From Tsukamurella ocularis (GTDB taxonomy: Bacteria; Actinomycetota; Actinomycetes; Mycobacteriales; Mycobacteriaceae): a stretch of DNA of 64,000 bases. The stretch is from NCBI RefSeq assembly GCF_024807615.1, contig NZ_JANUCJ010000006.1, positions 60,737 to 124,736 of the forward strand, read 5' to 3'. This document shows positions 8,403 through 15,939 of the stretch, one piece after another; within the stretch, counting starts at the first letter, position 1; each line of letters opens with the position of its first letter. The notes under the pieces are model-generated. The model worked only from the letters and a program-made list of their open reading frames with translations. It had not been told where the DNA came from and did not search any database. A program made the position numbers and the translations under genes.

Positions 8403-9887
8403 TCAGGCGTTGCCCGACAGCTTCTCGCGGAGAGCAGCGAGCTGCGCATCGCTGGCCAGCGAACCGCCGGTGCTCTGCGGGGCCTCGTTGCCGCCACGGT
8501 CGTTCGAGGACGACTCGCTCGAGTAGTTCGCGCCACCCGCGGCCGGACCACCGGCAGCAGCCTCGGCGGCCTCGTCGGCCGCGAACTTCTCCATCTGCGC
8601 GGTGTGCATCTTGTGGCGACGCTCCGCCTCGGCGTAGCGACCCTCCCACTCCTCGCGCTGCTTGTCGAAGCCCTCGAGCCACTCGTTGGTCTCGGGGTCG
8701 AAGCCCTCGGGGAAGATGTACTCGCCGTTCTCGTCGTAGCTGTCGGCCATGCCGTACTTCGACGGGTCGAACTCCTCCGCGTAGTCCTCGTTGGCCTGCT
8801 TGAGGCTCAGCGAGATGCGACGACGCTCGAGGTCGATGTCGATGACGCGCACCATGGCGTCGTCGCCGACCGAGACGACCTGGTCCGGGACCTCGACGTG
8901 GCGCTCGGCCAGCTCCGAGATGTGGACGAGGCCCTCGATGCCCTCCTCGACGCGGACGAACGCGCCGAACGGAACGAGCTTGGTGACCTTGCCGGGCACG
9001 ATCTGGCCGATGGCGTGAGTCCGGGCGAACTGACGCCACGGATCCTCCTGGGTCGCCTTGAGCGACAGCGAGACGCGCTCGCGGTCCAGGTCGACGTCGA
9101 GGACCTCGACGGTGACCTCGTCGCCCACGGTGACCACCTCGGACGGGTGATCGATGTGCTTCCAGGACAGCTCCGAGACGTGCACCAGGCCGTCGACGCC
9201 GCCCAGGTCCACGAAGGCACCGAAGTTGACGATCGAGGACACGACGCCCTTGCGGACCTGGCCCTTCTGCAGCTGGTGCAGGAACTCGCTGCGGACCTCG
9301 GACTGGGTCTGCTCGAGCCACGCACGGCGCGACAGGACCACGTTGTTGCGGTTCTTGTCGAGCTCGATGATCTTCGCCTCGATCTCCTTGCCGATGTACG
9401 GCTGGAGGTCGCGCACACGACGCATCTCGACCAGCGAGGCCGGGAGGAAGCCGCGGAGGCCGATGTCCAGGATGAGACCACCCTTGACCACCTCGATGAC
9501 GGTGCCCTTGACGGCCTCGTCCTTCTCCTTGAGCTCCTCGATCGTGCCCCAAGCGCGCTCGTACTGCGCGCGCTTCTTGGACAGGATCAGGCGGCCTTCC
9601 TTGTCCTCCTTGGTGAGGACGAGAGCCTCGACGGCATCGCCGACGTTGACGACCTCGGACGGGTCTACGTCGTGCTTGATGCTCAGCTCACGGGAGGGGA
9701 TGACACCCTCGGTCTTGTAACCGATGTCGAGCAGGACCTCGTCACGGTCGACCTTGACGATGGTGCCCTCGACGATGTCGCCATCGTTGAAGTACTTGAT
9801 CGTGGCGTCGATCGCGGCGAGGAAATCCTCCGCGGTGCCGATGTCGTTGACGGCGACCTGCGGGGACGTAACGGTGGTGGTGGGCAT
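8403..9887 (-). CDS. rpsA: 30S ribosomal protein S1
   Basis: A 494-residue S1 protein that helps mRNA bind the 30S subunit. Four S1 RNA-binding repeats are visible from about residue 36 to 365; repeats 3 and 4 carry the FGAFVDLGGVDGLVH and FGAFVRVEEGIEGLVH signatures. An acidic C-terminal tail ends in LREKLSGNA. Actinobacterial S1 normally has four repeats against six in E. coli, so the length is right. The ATG at 9887 is preceded by a GGAGCAAC sequence. The position between polA and coaE matches Mycobacterium. Confidence 0.97.
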   Translation of the reverse strand: MPTTTVTSPQVAVNDIGTAEDFLAAIDATIKYFNDGDIVEGTIVKVDRDEVLLDIGYKTEGVIPSRELSIKHDVDPSEVVNVGDAVEALVLTKEDKEGRLILSKKRAQYERAWGTIEELKEKDEAVKGTVIEVVKGGLILDIGLRGFLPASLVEMRRVRDLQPYIGKEIEAKIIELDKNRNNVVLSRRAWLEQTQSEVRSEFLHQLQKGQVRKGVVSSIVNFGAFVDLGGVDGLVHVSELSWKHIDHPSEVVTVGDEVTVEVLDVDLDRERVSLSLKATQEDPWRQFARTHAIGQIVPGKVTKLVPFGAFVRVEEGIEGLVHISELAERHVEVPDQVVSVGDDAMVRVIDIDLERRRISLSLKQANEDYAEEFDPSKYGMADSYDENGEYIFPEGFDPETNEWLEGFDKQREEWEGRYAEAERRHKMHTAQMEKFAADEAAEAAAGGPAAGGANYSSESSSNDRGGNEAPQSTGGSLASDAQLAALREKLSGNA

Positions 9888-10029
9888 TGGGTAAGTTGCT
9901 CCGGACAGGGTGCTAGTAGTGTGGGTCTAAATCGCGCACGCATGGGCACACGCGTGGTACAGGCTACTCCCCTGCCCGCTAGCTGGGCAAACCGCCCTCG
10001 TCGCACCCGATGCCGAGAGGTTCACTCCC

Positions 10030-10839
10030 GTGTCTCACCGCCCCAAACCGGACATGCGCCGCGACAGCGCGGGCTCCGAGGCCACGAACCGCTCTTGGTG
10101 GGACTCCGACGCGGAGGCCTACCATGCGGAGCACGCCGCCTTTCTCGGCGTGGACACCGCCGACGGCGAGTTCGTCTGGTGCCCGGAGAGCCTCCGCGAG
10201 TCCGACGCCGGACTGCTCGGCACCGTCGGGCCCGGAACCGTGGCGGTGGAGATAGGCTGCGGCAGCGCCCCCTGCGCCCGCTGGCTCGCTGCGCGGGGCG
10301 CGACGGTGGTCGGGATCGACATCTCGGCCGGCATGCTCCGCCGCGGGCTCCCCCACGTGCGCAATGGGAACCCCCTTCTGGTCCAGGCCGGGGCGGAGAA
10401 CCTCCCCGTCGCCGACGGTGCCGCCGACGTCGCCTGTTCGGCCTTCGGCGCGATCCCCTTCGTCGCGGATTCGGCGCGCGTGATGACGGAGGCGTACCGC
10501 GTGCTGCGCCCCGGCGGCCGGTTCGTCTTCTCCGTCAACCATCCGATGCGGTGGATGTTCCTCGACGATCCTGGGCCGGAGGGCCTCGTCGCGACCCTGT
10601 CGTACTTCGATAGGTCACCGTATGTGGAGACGGACGACGCCGGGACGCCGACGTATGTCGAGCACCATCGCACGGTGGGCGACCGGATCCGGGAGATCGT
10701 CAGCGCCGGCCTGCGGGTGGTGGACGTGATCGAGCCGGAGTGGCCCGAGGGCTTCACCCAGGAGTGGGGGCAGTGGAGTCCGCTGCGCGGAGCGCTCTTT
10801 CCGGGGACGGCGATCTTCGTCTGCGATAAGCCCCAATAG
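10030..10839 (+). CDS. Class I SAM-dependent methyltransferase
   Basis: A 269-residue protein with a Rossmann-type methyltransferase fold. Motif I is VAVEIGCGSAPCARWLAARG; acidic residues follow at VVGIDISAGML, and the motif IV/V region is ADVACSAFGAIPFV. It starts with GTG at 10030, with GAGAGG 9 bp upstream. The substrate is not predictable. A methyltransferase gene divergent from rpsA is common in this order as far as I recall, so it probably belongs to the conserved polA-rpsA neighbourhood. Confidence 0.8.
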   Translation: MSHRPKPDMRRDSAGSEATNRSWWDSDAEAYHAEHAAFLGVDTADGEFVWCPESLRESDAGLLGTVGPGTVAVEIGCGSAPCARWLAARGATVVGIDISAGMLRRGLPHVRNGNPLLVQAGAENLPVADGAADVACSAFGAIPFVADSARVMTEAYRVLRPGGRFVFSVNHPMRWMFLDDPGPEGLVATLSYFDRSPYVETDDAGTPTYVEHHRTVGDRIREIVSAGLRVVDVIEPEWPEGFTQEWGQWSPLRGALFPGTAIFVCDKPQ

Positions 10840-10965
10840 TCGCTTGTGTGGGCCCGTGCCCGTTCTCCAGCGGACTCACAGGTACTTCACGCCCCGCGTT
10901 CACCGGCGGCGTGTCTGCTCACTGAGGGCGACCCGAATGCGGCCGCCCGTTCCGAGGAGAAGCGC

Positions 10966-11406
10966 ATGAATCGAATCACCCGAACCCGGCTGGCCGCGGC
11001 GACCGCCGCGATGGCGGCACTGTCCGGCGCGGCCCTGCTGGCACCCGGCGCCGCCAACGCCGCGCCGGTCTCGCCGACGGCACCCGTCCCCGGCACCCAG
11101 TGCAACGTCGGCCAGGTCGAGCGCGCCACCGCGAAGGTCGCGCCGGAGTTCTGGCGGCACATCAGCACCAACGCCAAGGCAAAGGACCGGTTCGAGCAGA
11201 TGCTCGTGAAGACCCCCGAGCAGCGCAAGGCAGCTCGAGACGCGGCGAAGAAGGCCCACGACGCCCGTAAGGCGGAATGGCAGAAGACGCACCCCGGGCA
11301 GACGAAGCCGGCCCACCCGAAGGCGCGCGACGGCAAGACGAAGCCCACGAAGGCCCAGGTGGAGCAGAAGATCACGGCGATCAAGGCGACCTGCACCACC
11401 AGCTAG
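10966..11406 (+). CDS. Secreted hemophore-like protein 1 (MHB family)
   Basis: A 146-residue exported protein. An N-terminal signal peptide ends at AANAAP; the mature part begins with PGTQCNVGQVERATAKVAPE and ends with a second Cys in KATCTTS. The two-cysteine helical layout matches the mycobacterial haem-binding (MHB, Rv0203-like) family, proposed to carry haem outside the cell. A Lys/Pro-rich insert (residues about 90-130) sets it apart from its neighbours. The ATG at 10966 has GAGGAGAAG upstream. It is the first of three tandem relatives. No IdeR box was seen. Confidence 0.7.
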   Translation: MNRITRTRLAAATAAMAALSGAALLAPGAANAAPVSPTAPVPGTQCNVGQVERATAKVAPEFWRHISTNAKAKDRFEQMLVKTPEQRKAARDAAKKAHDARKAEWQKTHPGQTKPAHPKARDGKTKPTKAQVEQKITAIKATCTTS

Positions 11407-11422
11407 TACAGGGGTTTCGATC

Positions 11423-11457
11423 GGGCGGCACCGGGTTGTTCTTGCCCGGCGCCGTCC
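11423..11457 (+). terminator. Hairpin after hemophore-like gene 1
   Basis: An inverted repeat GGGCGGCACCGGG / CCCGGCGCCGTCC (one internal mismatch) with a 9-nt loop, followed by TTTCGTCGTT. It lies 16 bp past the stop of the first hemophore-like gene, so the second gene probably has its own promoter. Confidence 0.6.
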
Positions 11458-11524
11458 TTTCGTCGTTCCTGCCGAACCGGTACTCTCGCTGGGCAGTCGT
11501 CACCGCCCCGAACAGGAGACAGTC

Positions 11525-11878
11525 ATGAACCGGATCCGCATCGCCGCCGCGGTCGCAGCCCTCGCGGGAGCCCTCGCTGTGGTCCCCGCCGTCGCCTCCG
11601 CCGCGCCGACCGACAAGGTCCCCGGCACCAAGTGCACCGTCGCGCAGGTCGAGCGCGCGACGCAGGTCATCGCCCCCGAGGCGATCGCGGTCATGGACGC
11701 CACCCCGGGCGGCCGCGACCAGGCGACCGAGCTCCTCACCGCCAAGCCCGAGGATCGCCAGGCGATCATCGAGCGGCTGACCAAGGACAACCCTGCGGCA
11801 GCCGCCTACTACAGGGCCAACCGCACCGACATCGACGCGAAGATCGCCAAGGTCATCGCAACCTGCGACAAGTACTGA
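11525..11878 (+). CDS. Secreted hemophore-like protein 2 (MHB family)
   Basis: A 117-residue protein and the clearest member of the trio. After a signal peptide ending in ASAAP come KVPGTKCTVAQVERATQVIA and a run of amphipathic helices closing with AKVIATCDKY. One Cys near each end of the mature chain and the length (about 90 mature residues) fit the MHB haem-binding fold. Haem binding itself is inferred from family membership. It is followed 37 bp later by the third relative, with GAAAGG before that start, so these two are likely co-transcribed. Confidence 0.75.
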   Translation: MNRIRIAAAVAALAGALAVVPAVASAAPTDKVPGTKCTVAQVERATQVIAPEAIAVMDATPGGRDQATELLTAKPEDRQAIIERLTKDNPAAAAYYRANRTDIDAKIAKVIATCDKY

Positions 11879-11915
11879 TCCCCATCTCGACAACGCCACC
11901 GAAAGGCACTCCCGC

Positions 11916-12314
11916 ATGACCTTCCGCCGCACCGCCGCCACCGCCGCCGTCCTCGGCGCGATCGCATTGGCCGGCGCGCCACTCGCCGCCGCAGCTCCAA
12001 CGCCGAAGCCCGCGCCCAAGCCGAACGCCGCGTCGGCGCGCGCCGTGCCGGGCACCTCGTGCACGGTGGGCCAGCTCCGCGCCGCGATCGACCGCTCGTC
12101 GCCGGGCCTGGCCAAGCGCCTCGAGGATGCCGCGGGCGGCCCGCAGGAGTTCGCGGACATCGCTGCCTCGGACGGGCTGACCCGCCAGCTCCGCGTGGCG
12201 GCCCTCGCCTTCCGCGGCACCGGCGCGGCCATGAGTCTGGCCGGCGAGCAGGCGAACGTTCAGCGCGCCGTCGCCGACGCCTACCGCACCTGCGGCTCCG
12301 CGAAGGCCAAGTAG
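11916..12314 (+). CDS. Secreted hemophore-like protein 3 (MHB family)
   Basis: A 132-residue exported protein. The signal peptide ends around LAAAAP, then a Pro/Lys-rich linker, and the mature core VPGTSCTVGQLRAAIDRSSP ends with VADAYRTCGSAKAK. It shares the PGTxCxVxQ start and the terminal TC of its two upstream relatives but is otherwise divergent. Tandem duplication followed by divergence is the simplest explanation. A strong hairpin follows immediately. Confidence 0.68.
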   Translation: MTFRRTAATAAVLGAIALAGAPLAAAAPTPKPAPKPNAASARAVPGTSCTVGQLRAAIDRSSPGLAKRLEDAAGGPQEFADIAASDGLTRQLRVAALAFRGTGAAMSLAGEQANVQRAVADAYRTCGSAKAK

Positions 12315-12321
12315 TCCATCG

Positions 12322-12350
12322 GCGGTCAGCCCTCGTCGAGGGCTGACCGC
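12322..12350. terminator. Bidirectional hairpin overlapping the XRE gene end
   Basis: A perfect 13-bp inverted repeat, GCGGTCAGCCCTC / GAGGGCTGACCGC, with a 3-nt loop. It starts 8 bp after the hemophore-like gene 3 stop. The stop codon of the convergent XRE-family gene (12326-12328) lies inside the left arm, so one hairpin probably terminates both genes. Confidence 0.8.
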
Positions 12351-12670
12351 AGCGTCGCCTCGACCGCTGCGATCGCCTTGCCCGATGCCTGTTCTGGCGA
12401 GCGGTTCGCCACTCGGCGGTCGAGATCCGGCATCAAGAGCGCCGGCGGCACATCCAGCGCCGCTGCCAGCCTGTACACGGTGGACATGTGCGGGTCCGAG
12501 ACCCCGTCGTTCGAGCTCACGTTGCGCTCGATGTTCGAGATCTGATTCCGGTGCAGCCCCGCCGACTCGGCGAGCTTCTCCTGCGACAGCCCACGTGACT
12601 TGCGCAGCGTCACCAAACGGCGCGCCAGCGAGTCGCCGTAGGTGTCCCACTCGATCTTCCGCGCCTTCAT
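12326..12670 (-). CDS. XRE-family DNA-binding protein
   Basis: About 114 residues from the ATG at 12670. A helix-turn-helix of the Cro/CI type is clear: LARRLVTLRKSRGLSQEKLA followed by GLHRNQISNIERN and STVYRLAAALDVPPALLM. A longer frame starting at 12712 exists, but an inverted repeat lies right at the 12670 start, so the shorter protein is preferred. It lies between the hemophore-like cluster and a HAD gene. Its targets are unknown; autoregulation is likely. Confidence 0.75.
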   Translation of the reverse strand: MKARKIEWDTYGDSLARRLVTLRKSRGLSQEKLAESAGLHRNQISNIERNVSSNDGVSDPHMSTVYRLAAALDVPPALLMPDLDRRVANRSPEQASGKAIAAVEATLRSALDEG

Positions 12671-12689
12671 CGGATATACGGTGTCCGAT
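12669..12689 (-). promoter_or_regulatory. Inverted repeat at the XRE gene start
   Basis: ATCGGA and TCCGAT arms (6 bp, 9-bp spacer) flank and touch the ATG at 12670. This would be a suitable autoregulatory operator for the XRE protein. The evidence is symmetry and position only. Confidence 0.4.
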
Positions 12690-12762
12690 GCTCCCCCGAT
12701 TGTCTGCCCCATAGGTTATGCAATATCAAACTTCGGAGCGAAAGTCCAGCTCCCGGGCGTTT

Positions 12763-13371
12763 TCAGGTGACCGCGTACTCGGGCAGTAGCGCGACCACCT
12801 CGGCGAGATGTCCAACGGTGCGCGCCGCCCCGGCCCGTAGGAGCGCGCAGTCGCCGAACTCGCCAGTCGTGACCCCGATGAACGGGCACCCGGCCGAGCG
12901 GGCCGCCGCCGCATCCTCCACGTGGTCGCCGAGGTAGGCGCGAACGTTCCCGAATCGACGGAGCGCGTCACCCTTCCGCTCCCCGAAGTGCCCGCCGACC
13001 ACTGCCATGACGTCGAGGCCAGCCTCCGCCACGGCCCGCTCGGCGGCCGCCTGCTGCTTCGCCGACACAACGACGGACGCACCTCCCGCCGCCCGAATTG
13101 CCGCGAGGAGCTCCTCCGCGCCCGGCAGGACGGGGACCGGCGTCGTCGAATCGGTGTCGTAGTGCTGCCGGTAGCGCTGCAGGAAGCGGTCCGCGTCGAC
13201 CCCCGGCACCACCTCGCGCGCCACGTCGTCGATCGGCACCCCCATGTGCGGCAGGAGCAACGCGTCGTCGACCGCGTGCCCGAGATCCGCGAAGGCGCGC
13301 TGAGCCGCCGTGAGGATGCGCTGCCGCGAGTCGATCAGCGTGAGGTCCAGGTCGAAGCCGATGGTGAACAC
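12763..13371 (-). CDS. HAD-superfamily hydrolase (phosphatase)
   Basis: About 202 residues starting at GTG 13371. The catalytic DxDxT motif is at the N-terminus (TIGFDLDLTLIDS); motif II is VVVSAKQQ, and motif III/IV is YLGDHVEDAAAARSAG. It belongs to the phosphoglycolate-phosphatase-like group with a helical cap (residues about 20-85). The substrate is unknown. The frame continues upstream for 15 codons, but those residues do not resemble the family, so the GTG just before the catalytic motif was chosen. Confidence 0.75.
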   Translation of the reverse strand: MFTIGFDLDLTLIDSRQRILTAAQRAFADLGHAVDDALLLPHMGVPIDDVAREVVPGVDADRFLQRYRQHYDTDSTTPVPVLPGAEELLAAIRAAGGASVVVSAKQQAAAERAVAEAGLDVMAVVGGHFGERKGDALRRFGNVRAYLGDHVEDAAAARSAGCPFIGVTTGEFGDCALLRAGAARTVGHLAEVVALLPEYAVT

Positions 13372-13568
13372 AGCGAGCCACGCTACGCTCCGGCGTCCTG
13401 CCGGGCACCGGCACACATGATCCGGCGATCAGCCCCGAGTCCAGCGCGTCGGGGAAGGCGAGCTCGTCGCCGTGCCGGGTGTGCCGCACGCCCTACGACC
13501 GAGCCAGCGCGCCGCCACCGGCGCGGGCTGGCCGAGGAGGTGGAAGGCTTCGCGGACGCGGGGCACGG

Positions 13569-14513
13569 TCAGTGCGCCTCGGTGAACCGGTGACGGTACG
13601 AGGTCGGCGTGGTCGAGTAGCGCCGAACGAAGTTCTGCCGGAAGGTCACAGCGCTGGCGAAGCCGCTGGCGCGCGCTATCCGGTCGATGCTCCAGGTGGT
13701 GTTCTCTAGCAGGCGCCGGGACTCGTCCAGGCGGCGGCTGAGGACCCACTTGGCGGGGCTCACGCCTACGCTCTCCTGGAACCTGCGCGCGAAGTTCCGC
13801 GGGCTCATGTTCACCCGCGCCGCGAGGTCGTCGACCGTGAGCGGGGCATCGAGGTTCGCCAGCGCCCAGGTCGTCGCGATCCCGATGGGCCCCTCACCCG
13901 CGGCGGGCACCGGGCGGTCGATGTACTGGGCCTGGTCGCCATCGCGGTGCGGCGCGATCACCAGGTATCGGGCCAGTGCCGTCGCCGCGGTCGATCCGAG
14001 CCTCGTCCGCACCACGTGGAGACAGGCGTCCAGTGCCGAGGCGGTGCCTGCCGAGGTGAGGACGTCGCCGTGATCCACGTAGAGGCCCTCCGCCCGCACG
14101 GTGACCGCCGGGTACCGCTGCGCGAGTTCGGCCTCCGAGGCCCAGTGGGTGGTCGCGGTGCGGCCGTCGAGGATGCCCGAGGCGACGACCGGGAAGGCAC
14201 CGAGGCACAGGCCGGCGATCATCGCGCCGCGGGCGTGCGCGGCGCGGATCTCCTCGACGAGGTCCGCGCCGGGCTCCGGTAAGTCGTTCGGCCACGAAGG
14301 GAAGACGAGGAGGTCGGCCCCGCGCGCCGCCGCCCGGTCCACGGTGGTGATGGTGACGCCGTCGAGCCCGCGGACGGTGCCTCCTCCGGCGCTCCAAATG
14401 CCGGTGTCCCAGTCGGAGGCGAGCCCGAGGCGGCCGACCTCGCCGACGGCGATCAGGGGTGTGGAGAGATGGAACATCGAAATGCCGTCGAAGGCGTGAA
14501 CAGCGATCTGCAC
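13569..14513 (-). CDS. GlxA-type regulator: DJ-1/PfpI domain plus AraC helix-turn-helix
   Basis: About 314 residues. Residues 1-170 form a DJ-1/PfpI-like amidotransferase fold (IAGLCLGAFPVVASGILDG, with a Cys at the nucleophile elbow). The last 100 form an AraC DNA-binding domain with two helix-turn-helices (LTVDDLAARVNMSPRNFARR; IDRIARASGFASAVTFRQNF). The GTG start at 14513 is preferred because VQIAVHAFDGISMFHL is the usual family start and AGGACA precedes it. It diverges from the isochorismatase-family gene, which it probably controls. Confidence 0.85.
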   Translation of the reverse strand: MQIAVHAFDGISMFHLSTPLIAVGEVGRLGLASDWDTGIWSAGGGTVRGLDGVTITTVDRAAARGADLLVFPSWPNDLPEPGADLVEEIRAAHARGAMIAGLCLGAFPVVASGILDGRTATTHWASEAELAQRYPAVTVRAEGLYVDHGDVLTSAGTASALDACLHVVRTRLGSTAATALARYLVIAPHRDGDQAQYIDRPVPAAGEGPIGIATTWALANLDAPLTVDDLAARVNMSPRNFARRFQESVGVSPAKWVLSRRLDESRRLLENTTWSIDRIARASGFASAVTFRQNFVRRYSTTPTSYRHRFTEAH

Positions 14514-14649
14514 TGCGTTTGTCCTGATTCCATCGAAGATCAGTAATTCTGCCACTCACGCTACCCCGCCGAGCGGCGCGAGTATGGATCTCAAGCGGAA
14601 CAGCACCACCCGCCCACGCATCCGATCCCTATGCACAGGAGCAGATCCC

Positions 14650-15285
14650 ATGACCACACCCCGCCGCGCCCTCGTCGTCGTCGACGTCCAGAACGAGTAC
14701 TTCGACGAGGACCGCCCGCTGGCAGTGGCTTACCCTCCCAGCGTCGAATCGCTCAAGCGGATCCTCGCCGCGATGGACGCCGCGCAGGAAGCCGGTGTTC
14801 CGATCGTGACCGTCGCGCACGTCTGGCCCGAGGGAGCTCCCGTTTTCGCCGAGGGATCCGAGGGCGCACGCCTGCACCCGGATGTCGCCGCGCGCAGTGA
14901 CGCGGTCGCGACGCACGTCGTGAAGCAGCGCTCGAGCGTGCTCACCTCCGAGGGCCTGCCGGAGTGGCTGCGCGACAACGCTATCGACACGCTGACTCTC
15001 GTCGGCTACATGACCAACAACTGCGTCCTGGCCAGCGCCGCCGCAGCCGAGCCCGAGGGCCTCGCCGTCGAGGTGCTTTCGGACGCCACCGGTGCGATCC
15101 ACCTGTCCAACGCCGCCGGAAGCGCCTCCGCACAGCAGATCCACGAAACGCTCATGGTGCTGCTCCACTCGAACTGGGCGGCGGTCGCCGACACCGAGAC
15201 CTGGCTCGCCGCAGTCGCGGCGGGGAGCCCGCTAGAGACGGGCGACCTCGGCTCCTCGGCCGTGCAGGGCCGCGCCGAGAACTGA
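14650..15285 (+). CDS. Cysteine hydrolase, isochorismatase family
   Basis: A 211-residue isochorismatase-fold hydrolase. The catalytic triad is visible: Asp in ALVVVDVQNEYFDED (about D12), a Lys in VVKQRSSVLTSEG and the nucleophile Cys in GYMTNNCVLASAAAAE. The family includes nicotinamidase, ureidoacrylate and other amide hydrolases; the exact substrate is not clear. The ATG at 14650 follows GGAGCAG. It is divergent from the GlxA-type regulator, a pairing often found with this family. Confidence 0.85.
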   Translation: MTTPRRALVVVDVQNEYFDEDRPLAVAYPPSVESLKRILAAMDAAQEAGVPIVTVAHVWPEGAPVFAEGSEGARLHPDVAARSDAVATHVVKQRSSVLTSEGLPEWLRDNAIDTLTLVGYMTNNCVLASAAAAEPEGLAVEVLSDATGAIHLSNAAGSASAQQIHETLMVLLHSNWAAVADTETWLAAVAAGSPLETGDLGSSAVQGRAEN

Positions 15286-15294
15286 TCGATAGAT

Positions 15295-15326
15295 CCGTGG
15301 GGGCGGCGCGCCGGCCACCCCCACGG
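15295..15326. terminator. Hairpin between the isochorismatase gene and a membrane-protein gene
   Basis: CCGTGGGGG / CCCCCACGG, a perfect 9-bp stem with a 14-nt GC-rich loop. It starts 10 bp past the isochorismatase stop and 2 bp before the end of the convergent membrane-protein gene, so it can serve both. Confidence 0.6.
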
Positions 15327-15327
15327 G

Positions 15328-15927
15328 TCACCAGGAACGCATCCCGCACATCCACCAGTCGCCGCCCAGCGACACCGGATCGGTGCAGCCCATCCCATAC
15401 ATGTCGCGCCCCTCCGGGCTACCCGACGGGCTGTGGATGAACCCGCCCGCATCGTCCGGGATTCCCGTCCATTGCGGGAAGAAGCGCGCGCCGTCGCTCC
15501 ACTGCGAGGCGAATCCGCGTTCGGTGAGAAACCGCAGGTGCATGGGCAACCTGCCGTAGTAGCCGGTGCCGATCTCGACGGTGAGGGCGTGCTCGTACAG
15601 CACACGATGCGAGGCGAACCACGTACGCGGAGACATCCACCACCACGCGCCGACCACGACGGTGATCAGTGTCATCACCGGTACCACGATGAGCACACCG
15701 AGCAGGCCGCCCCGCCCACGGCCGGCGAAGCCCGCGATAACCATGCCGAAGCCTGCAACGAAGCAGATCCACATCGTCGGTACGACGACGAGGTCGAGGA
15801 TCCACAGGTTGAGCCTGAAGTACGAGTGGGCCATCGAGACCGTCCACAGGACCAGCCCCGTGAGGATGGCCCCTCGGCCGAGCTTCATCCGCCGGGGCTC
15901 GGCATATACGTATTCAGGTTGGTGCAT
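15328..15927 (-). CDS. Membrane protein of unknown function
   Basis: A 199-residue protein with three predicted membrane segments (GAILTGLVLWTVSMAHSYF; LDLVVVPTMWICFVAGFGMV; LLGVLIVVPVMTLITVVVG). They are followed by a soluble C-terminal domain of about 95 residues with many aromatics and two Cys (MGCTDP, WWMCGM). No family is recognised. It lies 12 bp downstream of polA on the same strand and may be read through from it. Confidence 0.6.
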   Translation of the reverse strand: MHQPEYVYAEPRRMKLGRGAILTGLVLWTVSMAHSYFRLNLWILDLVVVPTMWICFVAGFGMVIAGFAGRGRGGLLGVLIVVPVMTLITVVVGAWWWMSPRTWFASHRVLYEHALTVEIGTGYYGRLPMHLRFLTERGFASQWSDGARFFPQWTGIPDDAGGFIHSPSGSPEGRDMYGMGCTDPVSLGGDWWMCGMRSW

Positions 15928-15939
15928 GAAGACATGCTA

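Noticed and set aside
10840..10965. IdeR/iron box in front of the hemophore-like cluster
   Set aside because: Looked for a TTAGG-type palindrome and found none.
13372..13568. Possible small gene between the HAD and GlxA-type genes
   Set aside because: Open frames exist on both strands but none has a ribosome site or a family match; treated as intergenic.
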